Source: Bigelowiella natans CCMP2755
Lineage: Eukaryota > Cercozoa > Chlorarachniophyceae
Length of the DNA: 42,500 nucleotides
Direction of reading: 5' to 3'
Assembly: GCA_000320545.1 (NCBI GenBank)
Contig: ADNK01000542.1
Coordinates: forward strand, 97,501-140,000
Within the stretch, counting starts at the first letter, position 1. Every line of letters begins with the position of its first letter. Position numbers and translations under genes: made by a program. The notes below the pieces were generated by a model. It saw nothing but the letters and a program-made list of their open reading frames with translations, was not told the origin of the DNA and searched no databases. Below are positions 1-12,052 of the stretch, one piece after another.

Positions 1-227
1 TAAAGGGTGAGAGAAGTAAATCTCCTACATGGATATGGCAAGGAAAACATCATCATTACGTTGAATAGTCTATTTCTTCTCCATGGAGCAGTGAAGAATC
101 TCCAAATTACACCAGGAGGGGTAAGATAACTGCATTGTTACGAATAAGATACAATCAATCTCGCATCATTTCAGTAGTATTTATTAGGGTCAGTTACGAC
201 AAACACATTCATCACACACACACACAT

Positions 228-276
<49 letters not shown>

Positions 277-1852
277 GTAAACATTGTATAGAGAACCGGA
301 TATACGCACTGTTACTGCTCATCTTGTCCGTTGATGCAGCAACCACGCCTCTCATTCGTGGTACAACCCAATCCGCAGCCGTCTCCGGTTTCTCAGCTAA
401 AATGTTAAAGATTTTTAGCGCTTGAAGATCTTGTGCTTTATTCCCTTTCTTCTTCTTCTCGTTAAACTTATTTCCTAGGAGCAGGTCTGTTGTCACCATT
501 CCTGGAGAGATGACGTGTACCCCCACCTTTACCTGATGAGCAATGCTTTCAACAACATCTAGAGAAGCTCGTAGCTATAGTAGCATGTTTGTATGTTATC
601 GACACAGCAGGAGGCTTTTGAGAGACTTGGAATGATATGCTTGAACACTCCTCTACGATGCTCTCTCTCACACACATTCTTCCCTTTCACCCCCCCCCTC
701 TCGTTCATTCGTTGTTATCCATCTGTCTTACGTACATCGCTCTTTTGGCCCTCAGCTGAAAGTGAAGAAGTGAGCTGTGGGATGGCTGCTTTAGACGCTC
801 CGTATGCTGCGGATCCTGGCGTACGATTTCCCCTAGATCCGCTACCATCAACGTTGAATATGTGTCCATTCATGCCTCTTTTACCCTCCTTACTATTTGT
901 CTTCATCACCGACATAGCCGCACGACTGGAGGAGTAGGAGTAGGGCTTAAATCATCGTTCTTACTCAAACAAATAGGTGACAAATAATAGACTTAGTCAA
1001 TGTAAAGGCCTCTGCATTTACCTTCCATAGAATGTCCCAAGTAAGTTTGTCTCCACGATTGAGCGGATATCTTCAACCTGACAACGATATTGTTCTATTG
1101 TTGTCATATTATCCGCACACACAGCAGATCAGGATGTGATGCATGCATGCATGCCACATTGCCATCATCATCGACGGCATCGTCATCATCCTTCTCCTTT
1201 ACATTCGCCTCCTCCTACCGGGGTCTCGAAGATTGCAGCTTTTGGTGATTGCGACACACCGGCATTGTTAACCCAAACATCGATGTGGCCTAAGTGCCTG
1301 GAAGACTCCTGTGCGAGAAACTCCACTGAGTCAGGGTCTCGTACGTCGCACGAACATCCAAACACTCGCGGTGGATCCGAGGCAAATTTGCTTCTCAGCT
1401 CTGCAACGACACGTTTGACGTCATCGGTCTTCCTTCCCGAAACAACAACTCGGTCTCCATATTCGAGGAAGCTGTTTGCCATTGCATACCCAAAGCCTCG
1501 GGTCGAGCCGCTTATCACGACACCCTTTTTTTGTTCAAGATTAGAGAAAGAAGGCATGCATCATCGTGGGGATCGAATTTGCATGTAACATAAAAACAGG
1601 CATTTTAAATTGCAATTATACGAGAATGGTACGTGTTCCCGTTCGCCCTCTCGACGATAATGCGACAACAACAAGAAGAAGAAGAACAACACATACTAGG
1701 TTCCGAGAGCGACTGAAGCACACTTTCGCAAAGTAACCAGCCGAGCGAAGGATGAGAACGGTGGCACCAGCGCTCAAGACGGCGCCACCAGCCACGAACT
1801 TGATGAAGCCTCCACCGGTAGCAGCACCGCTGTCGGCTGATGATGAAGGCAT
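1..1852 (-). CDS. NYC1/NOL-type chlorophyll(ide) b reductase, C-terminus cut by window edge
   Basis: Short-chain dehydrogenase of the NYC1/NOL family, which reduces chlorophyll b to 7-hydroxymethyl chlorophyll a in plastids. Modelled exons: 1852-1724, 1524-1219, 1077-1022, 925-736, 532-297 and 129 to at most 1; phases agree at every junction and about 348 residues are visible. Exon 1 encodes a short leader with a hydrophobic stretch (FVAGGAVLSAGATVLIL). The rest shows the nucleotide-binding motif GSTRGFG, NNAG, the family signature GHIFNVDGSGS, catalytic YGASK, and SPGMVTTDLL followed by ILAEKPE. These signatures match plant NOL/NYC1 as I know them. The last visible exon (YLTPPGVIW) resembles the NYC1 region after YIR; it may end at a GTAATG donor near position 60. 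Exon 1 is the least certain; translation could instead begin at an ATG at 1557. The promoter gap is shared with the hydrolase at 2272. Confidence 0.88.
214..272. repeat. (CA)n-(TA)n compound microsatellite
   Basis: About 32 bp of CA repeats run directly into about 27 bp of TA repeats. The tract lies in the last visible intron (130-296) of the NYC1-like gene. Confidence 0.95.
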
Positions 1853-2271
1853 GATGGATGGATGGGTGGGTGGGTGGGTTAGTTGGGGATTTGAGTGATG
1901 AGTGGCTGCTGGCAAAGCATCGTGGTGGTCTAATCCATCATCATCATCATCGTCACTCACTCACAACAACCGGTACAACAACTACTATTTACAAGCATCG
2001 TGGTGGTCTAATCCATCATCATCATCATCACTCACAACAACCGGTACAACAACTATTGCATTGTGTCAACACCTATTAATATTCCCAGTGTTGTCATGTG
2101 TTGTTTTATTTGAGGTCCAGTTAGTTCAAAAATTGTACCGTTTTAAACTAAGATGGATGTACAATACTATTTCAACACCCACCCACCTTTGGCAACATCA
2201 ACTGTGACGACACATGTTCTCTCCCACCCCACCCCCCTCGTGGTTTGGATGTAGAACGTAGTATCCCCAGC
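1853..2271. promoter_or_regulatory. Head-to-head intergenic gap with 78-bp tandem duplication
   Basis: This spacer lies between the start codons of the NYC1-like gene (-) and the hydrolase gene (+), so it should hold both promoters. A segment starting near 1915 (CATCGTGGTGGTCTAATCC) recurs with a 78-bp offset, near 1993; each copy carries a (CAT)n run and CAACAACCGGTACAACAACT. I see no clear TATA box. Confidence 0.6.
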
Positions 2272-4696
2272 ATGATGGTCGTCGTAACAGAGCTACTACT
2301 CTTGTGCACACGTGTTTCCTTCGTCGCTCCTGCCGAATCCAGCATCTCTAATATTTTACCACCTTTGCTTCGACTCGAGAATGGAAGTACTGTGGCATCG
2401 AAGGAGGAATGGTGGGGGAGAAGAAGTGAGGTGCAAGGACTATTGGACGACCACATCCTTGGGTCTTGGCCAACGGATCCGATTGTATTGGAGCAGGCTG
2501 TGAAGATTAACTCATCAACACTGGGTGGGATGTGTGTTGTGTTATGTGCATTTTATGTGTGCGTGAGCGAGTGTGTGTTTGTGTGTGTGTGTGTCGTATA
2601 CACCTTTCCAAGTGTATACACATATCTATTTACGCCTGCTAACCGCATTTTATGGTACATCTAAAGCAGGGCCACGCAACAATGGCGCAACGTCGACATT
2701 CTATACGCTAACCTTCAACACTTCCAACGGCTGTGCAGGCATACCCAATGTCAGCTTTGACATCGAGCTTTTAAGCCCCGGCCCCTCCCCAGGACGATCA
2801 TACCCTCTCTTCCTCACACAATGGAATCACAGAGAGTGGGCCTTGTTGGGTCTTTCGCGTGGATATGTGTCTATCGTGTACCCAGGTGGAGACACACTAG
2901 ATGCTGCACCTGATTTCCAAAAAGCATATCCAAAAGCTACCATGATGTTGATCATGGCAAGGGCGTTGGTAGCATCCAAGACATTAGATCTCGTTTTCGT
3001 TGATAAATTTCAAGCTAAGCTTCCTAACATTACACGTTCTCACATATCCATCACTGGACACTCGCGCAATGGAAAACAAAGCCTGTTAGCCGCTGCGTAT
3101 GATGAGCGTATCACTGCGGTTGTTGGGTCAAGCCCAGGTGCTCCGATTGCATCGCCGTATCATTTATCATCCCATAACTTCTATGGAGAGGGACCAGATG
3201 CTGGCCAAGCTGGACATTGGTGGCTTGATAGAGTAGTAGACTACACGGCCCATCCTGAGACTTTACCAATGGATGGACACGGTGTTTTAGCATCCATTGC
3301 ACCGCGTCATTGTGCTGTATTCACAGGACTAACAGACCATGAAGGAGACATGCTGTTCGCCAACGAATACGCTTTTAAAGCTGCAATGACTGTTTACGAG
3401 TTATTCAATGCCACATCACATCTTCGTTTGTTCCACAGACCAGGGGATCATCATGGATTTATCGATGTTAACATGTATTTTGATTTTTTTGACTTCGCGT
3501 TTGGGCGTCAATACAGCTCATTCAGACCTTCTTGGCCTGGATTCAACGGCAAGCAAATGTACCTTAGTGCTGCTGGGTTTGATTTCGATCTTTGGGTCAA
3601 GACATATGGTGATTCTATTCCATCACCACCACCTTCAAGTGCCCCAATAAGTGACCGAATTGAATGGCTCGTCCAACATGACGACGCAAGTGCTGCTGCA
3701 TATGTCAGATCTGTGGGTACTAGTTATGCAGAGGAGGGTAGTGGTAGGTTTTCCTACAGAAGCGTGATGATGGCAGTTGATTACGATCGATTTGGTGATC
3801 TAAATAGACAGAGCCTATCGTTTGGTGGATACGTCACTGGTAATATGTATTGGCAAAAAAACAGAACGGCTGACGCTGCTACCCCCCTGCCCACAGTGTT
3901 ATGGCTTCATCCCTATGCGTACTCTACAGGATACCAACCTTCATATACAGAAAACGTTATCGAAAACATTGCAAGGGCAGGATTTGCCGTGTTTGCGTAC
4001 GATCAGATTGGATTTGCAACACGGTTGCGCGAAGGAGGTTCTAATTTCTATGCAAGGCATGAATCTGAGGCTTCCATATTTGGAAACATGATTCGAGATG
4101 CCCGTGCGGCATTAGATATGCTGGAATGCTTAACATCAGATATTCGCAACAACCTAACGCTATGTGGGACTGGAGAAGGCCACACATCAACTTATCCAGA
4201 TCTTCGCTCTCGCATCCCTAACTTGGATCCGTCTAACTTTATCGTTGCGGGCTATTCACTTGGCGGAAACATCGCATTGCACACTGCAGCACTTGATAAG
4301 AGAGTCAGTGCTGTGGCCTCATTTTCTGGTTTTACACCTTTCAGGAGTGACAGCAACGATCGCCCTACGGGTGGCATCAAACGTTTATACGATTTTCATG
4401 CTCTAATTCCTCGTTTGGGAATGTTTCGTGAGGATATGGTGAAGATTCCATATGATTATGATGAGGTACTCATTGCTATAGCACCAAGACCTACACTCTT
4501 GTGGACGCCCAGACACGATAGAGATGCGACGTATGCAGATGTACTTTCATGCATTCTCAAAGCAAAAACGGAGTGGCAAAAATCTAGTAAGGAAAAATGG
4601 GATGTGAACCATACAGCCCCTGATGCATACACCGACATGGGTCACAATGAGCTCTTTGGATTCACAGAATGGGCAAAGAAAATCCAACGATCGTGA
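2272..4696 (+). CDS. Secreted tandem alpha/beta hydrolase, first half CE15-like
   Basis: Two exons, 2272-2524 and 2667-4696, close in frame to 760 residues; the acceptor could also be at 2670 (one residue less). The ATG at 2272 opens a signal peptide-like stretch (MMVVVTELLLLC). Domain 1 (about 30-370) begins with W..RR-type residues and has the nucleophile motif GHSRNGK near 214, acid candidates in LTDHEGD and a His in RPGDHHGF. This layout fits carbohydrate esterase family 15 (glucuronoyl esterases), which cut lignin-carbohydrate ester links. Domain 2 (about 400-760) has a second nucleophile motif GYSLGGN near 612, then HDRDATYAD and DMGHNELFGF, as in dienelactone-hydrolase or acetylxylan-esterase-like folds. 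Both halves contain an IAPR strand before the acid residue, suggesting an internal duplication. The substrate is not known. An AATAAA lies at 4893-4898. Confidence 0.82.
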
Positions 4697-5340
4697 TTGT
4701 TTGTGTAAGTAGCTATACGTCACGCTCAAAATAGACATCATCTACTGCAACGCAGCTCCATATCGATATTATGATGCATGCGCGTGTTGAAATGTCTTGT
4801 TGATGTAGTCTTCGTGTGTTTTTCACGATGAATCAGTGCGAATGCTACATTGTTTGTGATTTCACGCTGTGTCGCAAGATGTGCAATGCTAGAATAAAAG
4901 GCGTGTATAACTACTGCGGTGCTAGCTAGCTAGCGACGAAGAGGAGGCGATGTTAGCATGTGCACTGCACTACAATGCAAATGGGGCTGACATGTGCTAC
5001 TCTAGTGCTGATGCTGATTCGAGCATACGCGTGCTTGCGAACGTGCCACACATGAACCCCAATTTCAGCGAAATAATTGATGCGCTGCACATGTGCTAAA
5101 ATGAACAATGTGTGGCCCTGTCGTATGTTTGTTCCCTAGAGACCTAAGTCCTACACATAGTTCACATTCACAATGCGCTGCTGCAAAGCTCTAGAGTTGC
5201 GTGTTGCGTGCATGACTGGCATGTTGTGGTTGAGAAAATCACATTTAATATTCTCATACAACAGAAACGGAGCTGCAGTGTTGTGAATCGATGTGGAAAA
5301 ATATGAATACAACGTATTCACCGAGCTAGCGAGGGCTTTA
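4697..5340. other. Tail-to-tail gap rich in palindromic words
   Basis: No gene seen. It lies between two 3' ends and contains GCTAGCTAGCTAGC (about 4921), ATGCATGCGCGTG and many TGCAC/GTGCA words. Apart from the poly(A) signal AATAAA at 4893, I found no defined element. Confidence 0.6.
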
Positions 5341-5912
5341 TTAAATACTACGTCGAAATTTCAACTTCTGCGCATAAACGACGACTGGGTCTCTTGTGGT
5401 AATATCTAAAAAAACATCGATTATGTTAGTCAGCAACATAATGAGTATTTGGAGAACGTAATCACCATATTCTTGAAGAAGGGGACTATCACTAGGAAGG
5501 TATCCTATAGTGTACACAGCAGCTTCAAGCTTATCGTAATCATCCTTATCCTAAAATGATGACAAAGACAACTCAGAATATTAGACTTTGCAGAAGAACA
5601 TCGACTGATACCTTCTTCTCTCCATCAAAATAACGATCAAAGTATGACTCCTGTCCCACCCTGTGAAATGCAATGTCACCAAGAACAAAATAAATAAGAT
5701 TTATAAGAAATATGACCTTCTTAATCCCATAATTCGTTGATGAACGGACACAAGCTTTCTTGGAGCTTCCCCTGAATAATCACGAAGGAGCTCGATCTCA
5801 GTGGTGGTTGGTGAGCGTTGGCGATATAACTCATTAGGTAATCAGGGAGGAGATATTTCTACTACTACTACTACTACTACTACTAATCACTATCATCATT
5901 ATCTTCTTCTCC

Positions 5913-5944
<32 letters not shown>

Positions 5945-6583
5945 ATGGTCGCTATAATCTATCACCCTCGTCCATAGGCCCAAGCCAGAATTGACGATAT
6001 GTTTGAGCTGACCAGAACGTGTTGCTGTCATCATCATCCCCTCCCTTCATTTCACATCATTCATCAAACGAAGAACCACCACAGCAAGTAAGGAAGTAGG
6101 AATCAGAGTAATATTGTTTAAAGAAAGGAGTAGCACGTATTGCGTTAATGATGATGACGATGATAATGACGATGACGATGATGGACCTTTTCGTTGCTGT
6201 CATCTATCTCACTTTGAAGCGCATAGAGAGATACGAAAGCATGATGAACTAAAACAACAGTAGTAGCAGGTTGTAAGTAAGTGAGTAGCAGGACAGATGA
6301 GCAGAAGATAGATGAGATGACAGCAGCACAAACAAGATATCCATGCTTATAGATCAACGATCGAACATCGAAAAAAGTAACAACAATACTATTGTAGCAT
6401 GCAAGCACCAGATGGGGATTTGAGCATAAGGATCTCATAGTAATTTGCTTGCTCCTCTGCTTTTTTCACAGAAGCTACTGCAGGATAATCCTGATGATCA
6501 CATGTGTTAGTAGTAGTAGTAGCAGTACGACTACTGATGATGATGATGATGATAACACAGAAAGAGGTATTCTTCATGGAATA

Positions 6584-6619
<36 letters not shown>

Positions 6620-6689
6620 TATATACAAGCCACTCACTCACTACCAAGCTCACGCTCAGCCTACTTACTAGTAGCACTACTACTACTAT

Positions 6690-6722
<33 letters not shown>

Positions 6723-7771
6723 CAGTACCAGATTTGCATTGATGCATGCTTCTAGATTATGTTCCACGTCCTCCTTAACTTTACCATCGTTTGGATCATA
6801 TACAAATCTCATCTAGTAATTATGAATAAATGCAGCAAAATGACGATGACGAATTAGTGGATAAAGTGATAATGGAATAATGGATCAATCAATGATTCAT
6901 CGGGAGAAGGAGGAGGATGGATAATACATAGTACTAGTACATTATATGTAGCAGGTTCTCCAAAATCTGGTTGATGAATGATTGAGCAGGTACTGAAACC
7001 GGGAATACGAAGATCTCTTTGAAGCTCGACTGCGGGCTGGTGAGGTGAGGGATGATGATGATGAGGATGATGATGAGGATGAGGATGATGATGATGAGGA
7101 TGATGATGAGGATGAGGATGATCATCATCATAATGAGGACATCAGAATAACATCGGTGTGTGTGGGGTATTGTGTGCGTGCGTGTGCGTGTAATACAACA
7201 TTATCTGATATTTAAGAAATTTATCCTCCAACTATATACATGCACATACAATTTTGTGATCAAACGGGAATTCAGCTTTTGCAGCACTGATCTGCACCTA
7301 AATGAATAGAAAAGGATGTTGATGATGACCGTTGGTGCAGCATTCCTTTTTATTATAGTGCCTCTATTACTACTGTTGTACTATTATTGGTGTTATATAA
7401 TCGAAAATCATCCCAAAAATCTATTGTTATTGTTGTTGCTAATGATGAATACCTCCCAATCGCCCTCAAGATAGCTGGGATACCTGAAATAACCGACGGA
7501 TCAGGTCTTTTATTTATTCATCATGCAGTATCCAAAAATTCCTATTTAAATTCTCTGTGACTAGACTCTCATAACATCGACTATCTTTCCTTCATACCCC
7601 CCCCCCTTTTATTCCCTCTTATTCAATATGTACTGGAGAGGAATGTAGGGTATTTTTTATATGACCCAATATCGGTTGGAGGCTCTGAGAAATTGAGAAA
7701 TCTTCTTCTTAAGTTTCCAGGATTTTGCACACGAATGCTGATAATAACAATAGAATAAGAAGAACAAAATA

Positions 7772-7802
<31 letters not shown>

Positions 7803-9688
7803 CAACACCAATAAAGTAGCTGCGGCAGCAGTAGCAGCAGCAGCAGGTGAGGGGAGAATAGTAAATACCCAATTCTTGGCAATTTGGACTCAGAAATAGG
7901 ATTAGCAGTATTGGTAGTTCTTGAGTCTGAGGATTGACCAATTCCACTACTACTACTAGAAGTGATATCAGGATCACAGCTTTCGCCTTCATCAAACTGT
8001 GAGGCACCAGAAACCTTTAACAATCTAGGTGTAGCAGTTATGTTGATATTATTATTATTATTATTATTATTATTAGTAGTAGTAGTAGTAGTAACAGTAT
8101 ATATAGGGGCACTAACTACTACTACTACCTGGCAATAGCTCTATACGTTTCTCTTATATCATCTTCAGACATATTTGAAGTTACGGGAATTCCAAACTGC
8201 ATGATCTCTTGAGCAAGAACTGAATCATATATATTTTGTAAAATATATAAACACATAATACGTGTCACAGATGATTGGTTACTCTTTATAAGTATATGCT
8301 ACTAAGTGCACTGTCTGAAGGAAATTTGTGTTGTAGTGGTAGTAGAAATAATAGTAATAATCACACAGATGCAAGCACATAGATGTTACATATATGCTGA
8401 TAATTAAAGCAGCTGTAACAATTGCATAGCTGCTACAGAGTTATGGTGTGAGCAGACAAAATGTCACCACTACCATCTTCGCTCCTATAAGGAAATACCA
8501 AGCAGGCAAACGGATACATCATCGTAATCATCATTGTCATCATCGTTGTCATCATCATCATCATTTTGTGAATATGACCGGAAGGATGCGTTGATTGTAA
8601 AGTCTTCTCCTCTTCTACTGACCTAAAACACAACAACAGCAACAACAACAACAATATGCAATAAGAGGCTGATTAATGCAGCACAAGGCGACATCATCAT
8701 TAACACCCCCCCCCCTTTCCAGTCTATTAATTTAGGTTGAGAAAGGAGCTACTCGCGCCCATGGCAGAAATTTTTTTCAATGAATGTAGAAGAATATACG
8801 ATATCATGAGTGTGTGAAAGAGAAGCAGTGGTAGTAGTAGTAGTAGAAGTAGAAGAAGAAGTTGTTTTAGTGCCAACAGTAGTACCAAATATAAAGCTCC
8901 TCTGGATTAGCTACTGGTGAGATAAATTGACCCGGTAAAGGTTTCTCTCCTCCTGACTGTTGTTGAAGTGGAGAGACGCCTATTCATAATAGCGTGGCAG
9001 ACATACACATCTATCATCAACACCAGCTCTGTTTGTCTGCTTATATTGCGACGAACCAAAATGATGACTCTGACAACGCTAATCATCGATGATTCATCAT
9101 GATTGTTACTTCAGAGCAATAATACTACTTGAAATCTTCGGATATCAATGCAGATAACAAGGAAAACGCTTATAGATAGGTGCACACTACTACATTTATT
9201 ATGGATGAGAACGACCAAGTTTAGCCTTTTCGTAATCTCCCCTGGAAATTCCTCTTGGGGTAGGCGGTGGGAGAGCGTGCATAAATAATTTCCTGCTTGG
9301 TACCGCAGACGATGACAAACATCGAAGCCTGATCAGTTGGAACAAGTTTAATTTTTGAATCATGATGAAGACTAAAATCCTTCATAGAACACACGCATCA
9401 CGTCCACAACGTCACAACGTTCCCTTTTTCCAGTATTTTATTAGTTAACACATATCAATATATTTGTTGTTCAAACCTGCTGCATCTGCCGGTTCGTCGG
9501 TGCATAATTCTCTCAGAAACAGCATTAATACTACTAGCAGTACCAGTAGATCGCTTTATTGGGTGCATCATCAGGTGAGTTGATGGAATAATAGTAGACT
9601 TGCAGCAGTAGCAGTAGCAGTATCCAACTAGTACCAATGTTGTTATCAGAGCCCGCGGCAGCATCCTAAATGAATGATTCATCATCAT
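5341..9688 (-). CDS. DUF6816-like plastid protein, 18 exons, bipartite presequence
   Basis: Exons (high to low): 9688-9477, 9328-9216, 8952-8886, 8622-8579, 8219-8129, 8024-7869, 7737-7666, 7483-7453, 7297-7250, 7036-6941, 6812-6729, 6490-6409, 6248-6187, 6007-5966, 5829-5717, 5660-5612, 5550-5466, 5405-5341. They sum to 1512 nt, 503 residues plus stop, with phases agreeing throughout. The start region has a hydrophobic segment (ALITTLVLVGY) followed by a basic, Ser-rich stretch (RTGRCSRLRCLSSSAVPSRK), as expected for import into a secondary plastid. The second half carries YPSYLEGDWEV, IPGFSTCSII, an RFVYDPNDGKV strand and a C-terminal PVVVYAQKLKFRR strand, recalling the cyanobacterial/plastid DUF6816 family from memory. 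Residues 90-240 are an unassigned extension. An in-frame ATG at 9754 could add 22 residues. Introns hold most of the region's microsatellites. Function unknown. Confidence 0.72.
5859..5944. repeat. (CTA)n and (GAT)n microsatellites in an intron
   Basis: Runs of CTA (about 5860-5885) and GAT (about 5913-5944) fill most of the intron at 5830-5965 of the DUF6816-like gene. Confidence 0.9.
6500..6725. repeat. (TA)n, (CTA)n, (GAT)n cluster in an intron
   Basis: The intron at 6491-6728 contains a GAT run (about 6535-6553), an AT run (about 6586-6616) and a long CTA run (about 6676-6721). Their reading frames give homopolymer-like ORFs that are not genes. Confidence 0.9.
7050..7131. repeat. (GAT/GAG)n imperfect trinucleotide tract
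   Basis: Imperfect repeats of GATGATGAG-type units occupy the intron at 7037-7249 of the DUF6816-like gene. Confidence 0.85.
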
Positions 9689-10187
9689 GTAAAAGAAACA
9701 ACGTCTGCTGCTGGGTTGCTGCCAAGGAACAACTAACTCTTCTGCTACTACCATCGTGACTTTTCTTTCTAGAAACGATGAAGCAGTAAGAATGTAGTAC
9801 GTACTGCTACCACCTTGTGCTCGCTCTTCTGTTCCACTGCCACCACATAATCAATCACACTACAAGCGAAAAAGCTCTCTTCAGATTACTTGGCACATGA
9901 AAGCACAGCAGCCTGATAACCATTTCACGAATAAGACGGAGGATCACAAGTAGTCTCACAAGTCAGTTCTCGAGAGTTGTTCTTTTACCCGCTGCAATTT
10001 CCACTACTACTTACAATTGCTACTACAATTACTTCTGTGATACTGACTAAGCTCTTTCTCCTCTCCGTGATCCGCTTATCAACAGAGATTCTTCCTTCTT
10101 CAGGTGGGTCGGAGGAGAGAAGGATGAGAAGCAGGAAGACGAATATCGGAGGAATATCTGAGAAAATAACAACGCAATGCCTCCAAC

Positions 10188-10223
<36 letters not shown>

Positions 10224-10508
10224 CTGCAAAGAATAATAGCTGTAAAAAAATCCAAGTAGAAACATCGAAAGTCTTTGTCGAGAGAAATGGTGAGTATACT
10301 AATGATATTGGTATAATATATGTGCATATATGTCGTTGTTGTTGTTTTCCATGAAATAACAACAAAAAGAACAATACCTCGAGAGATACCCCCTCCCTCC
10401 TGGTGCTCTCATCGTCGTCGTCGTCGTTGTCGTCGTCGTCAGCGCGTGTACCCCACTTGCTTGTGTAATCGATCGATCGATAATAAAAATATCGACATAA
10501 TTCACGGC
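9689..10508. promoter_or_regulatory. Head-to-head intergenic gap
   Basis: Spacer between the start of the DUF6816-like gene (-) and the orphan gene (+). It contains a (CAA)n run at about 10187-10222 and a (CGT)n run at about 10410-10440. ATCGATCGATCGATAATAAAA lies just upstream of the orphan ATG. Long ORFs on both strands here are repeat translations. Confidence 0.55.
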
Positions 10509-11285
10509 ATGGCGGCCTCGCTCGGTCGGTTCATCGCCTCTGCTATCAAACGCTCCCCCTTCGTCATCTATGCGAAATCCACCCCGTCAACCCTTCCCAT
10601 GTACAATGAAGATACAGATTTTTGCTACTTTTTCTTCTCGGACTCGATGAAGGATATTTATGGGGTTAGTCCCCACATACTGACATCATCGGGCCGAAAT
10701 GCGAAGACTGAGCACCCGGAAGATTATAAGGAGTATTTTAAAGATGATGTAGGGGTTTGCCAGCGATTTCGGCATCCTAAGGTCAAGCGCATAGCTGTGA
10801 ATTGGCAAATGCCTGCGATGCATACCACGCTATTAATGCGAAAGACTGCCATGGATTTTGGCACTGATCGGTACATGCTAGGCTGTTTCTCTCCATTTGA
10901 CGACTTGGAGCTAGGTGTAACAAGCTTTCGTGCATGTAGATTGCCACAACAACAACAAGAGTTGGAACACTTACCTGAGGGATGGTATGAGTCGGTGTGG
11001 AAACATTTACCAAACGCCGCCTTGATCGTGGATTTCTCCGGGAATTTGCTCGCCGAGAACAGTCTCGTTGGCCTATATAAAAAAGAGGTTCCAACAATAA
11101 TTGATGCTTGCCTTGAACGAGTGGAAGAGACACTCGAAAGGGACCCTGAGATTAATTGTTGGAAATTTGCCAACGTACAACTAGAAGAAGGTAAAGTCCG
11201 CGCCTGGGTGTGGCGTCCAGACGAAAATTCTCCAAATTTCGCGGTTAGTATTAGACCAAAGCATGAAATAATAGTCCCTAGATAG
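10509..11285 (+). CDS. Hypothetical protein, intronless, 258 aa
   Basis: Not recognised. A single open frame runs from the ATG at 10509 to TAG at 11285, which is unusual here because nearly all neighbours are split. Its base usage looks like real coding sequence, with no repeats and mixed residues. The N-terminus (MAASLGRFIASAIKRSP) is amphipathic and basic, so a mitochondrial presequence is possible. The middle has Cys-Trp-Gln patches (AVNWQMPAM) and a QQQQ run. The C-terminal third is compact (WYESVWKHLPNAALIVDFSGN, then VQLEEGKVRAWVWRPDE). It could be a retroposed gene that lost introns or a lineage-specific gene. The open frame extends upstream of 10509 only through low-complexity spacer. 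Confidence 0.7.
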   Translation: MAASLGRFIASAIKRSPFVIYAKSTPSTLPMYNEDTDFCYFFFSDSMKDIYGVSPHILTSSGRNAKTEHPEDYKEYFKDDVGVCQRFRHPKVKRIAVNWQMPAMHTTLLMRKTAMDFGTDRYMLGCFSPFDDLELGVTSFRACRLPQQQQELEHLPEGWYESVWKHLPNAALIVDFSGNLLAENSLVGLYKKEVPTIIDACLERVEETLERDPEINCWKFANVQLEEGKVRAWVWRPDENSPNFAVSIRPKHEIIVPR

Positions 11286-11999
11286 CTAGATTAATGATTC
11301 AGTAGATTCTGACAGAACTGGTACTAATAATGAAAGACTTTGCCTTTGCATTCGAAAATGAGGACATGCACGAGCTCTTGCAAAACATACGCCTGTTGTG
11401 TAGTGGGCATCATTAGTGCATCATTAGCGACGCTATCGCACACGAGCCAGCTTGGCATGGCCATGTTGTCTCCTTCGACTAGTTTACTAGCTTCGTGGCA
11501 AGCGCCGGCACATTGTTTCACACTGCGTCATGGCAACCATGCGACGTGTGCTTCCTCACATGCCTTGTACACACTGTCAAATGGGTGGGGGCACTTTTAA
11601 AATGAAATGGGTTCTGGCAGACTTGGGAAAGAGAATAAGATCATTTTCATCATCATCTCCTTCAGTCACATTAAATCCTTAAATTGATGTAGAATCTGGA
11701 ATCTGGAACACAGCCCATGAGGTAGACTCCAGGCTCCATTCAAGTGATGTGAATGGGTCGAATGAAGGATAATTGTTATTTCCTACCTGTGATCTCATCA
11801 TTGTTGAGCGTAGAAACTTTCATGAGTGCCACTTAATGATGGTTGTACAATCCATCACCTTCTCTGGTAAATTTTCGATCAGCATTATGGTTCTCTTTTC
11901 CCCATTTCAATGGAAGCTTGTTGCTATCAAGCGTTGAGTGACGGCATCGTACTCGTTTTATGTAGCTGAGGGTAGTTGGCGGGATGGAGATGTTTGCGA

Positions 12000-12052
<53 letters not shown>

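Noticed and set aside
1136-1588. 150-codon plus-strand frame over the NYC1-like gene
   Set aside because: It is antisense to the exon with the nucleotide-binding motif and shows no domain of its own.
2245-2664. Longer frame starting at 2245
   Set aside because: It begins at TTG; the first ATG is at 2272 and directly opens a signal peptide. The frame past 2524 is GT-rich intron.
6389-8023. Many 60-116-codon frames rich in Ile, Leu, Ser or His
   Set aside because: They read through intron microsatellites; the true exons lie between them in a phase-consistent chain.
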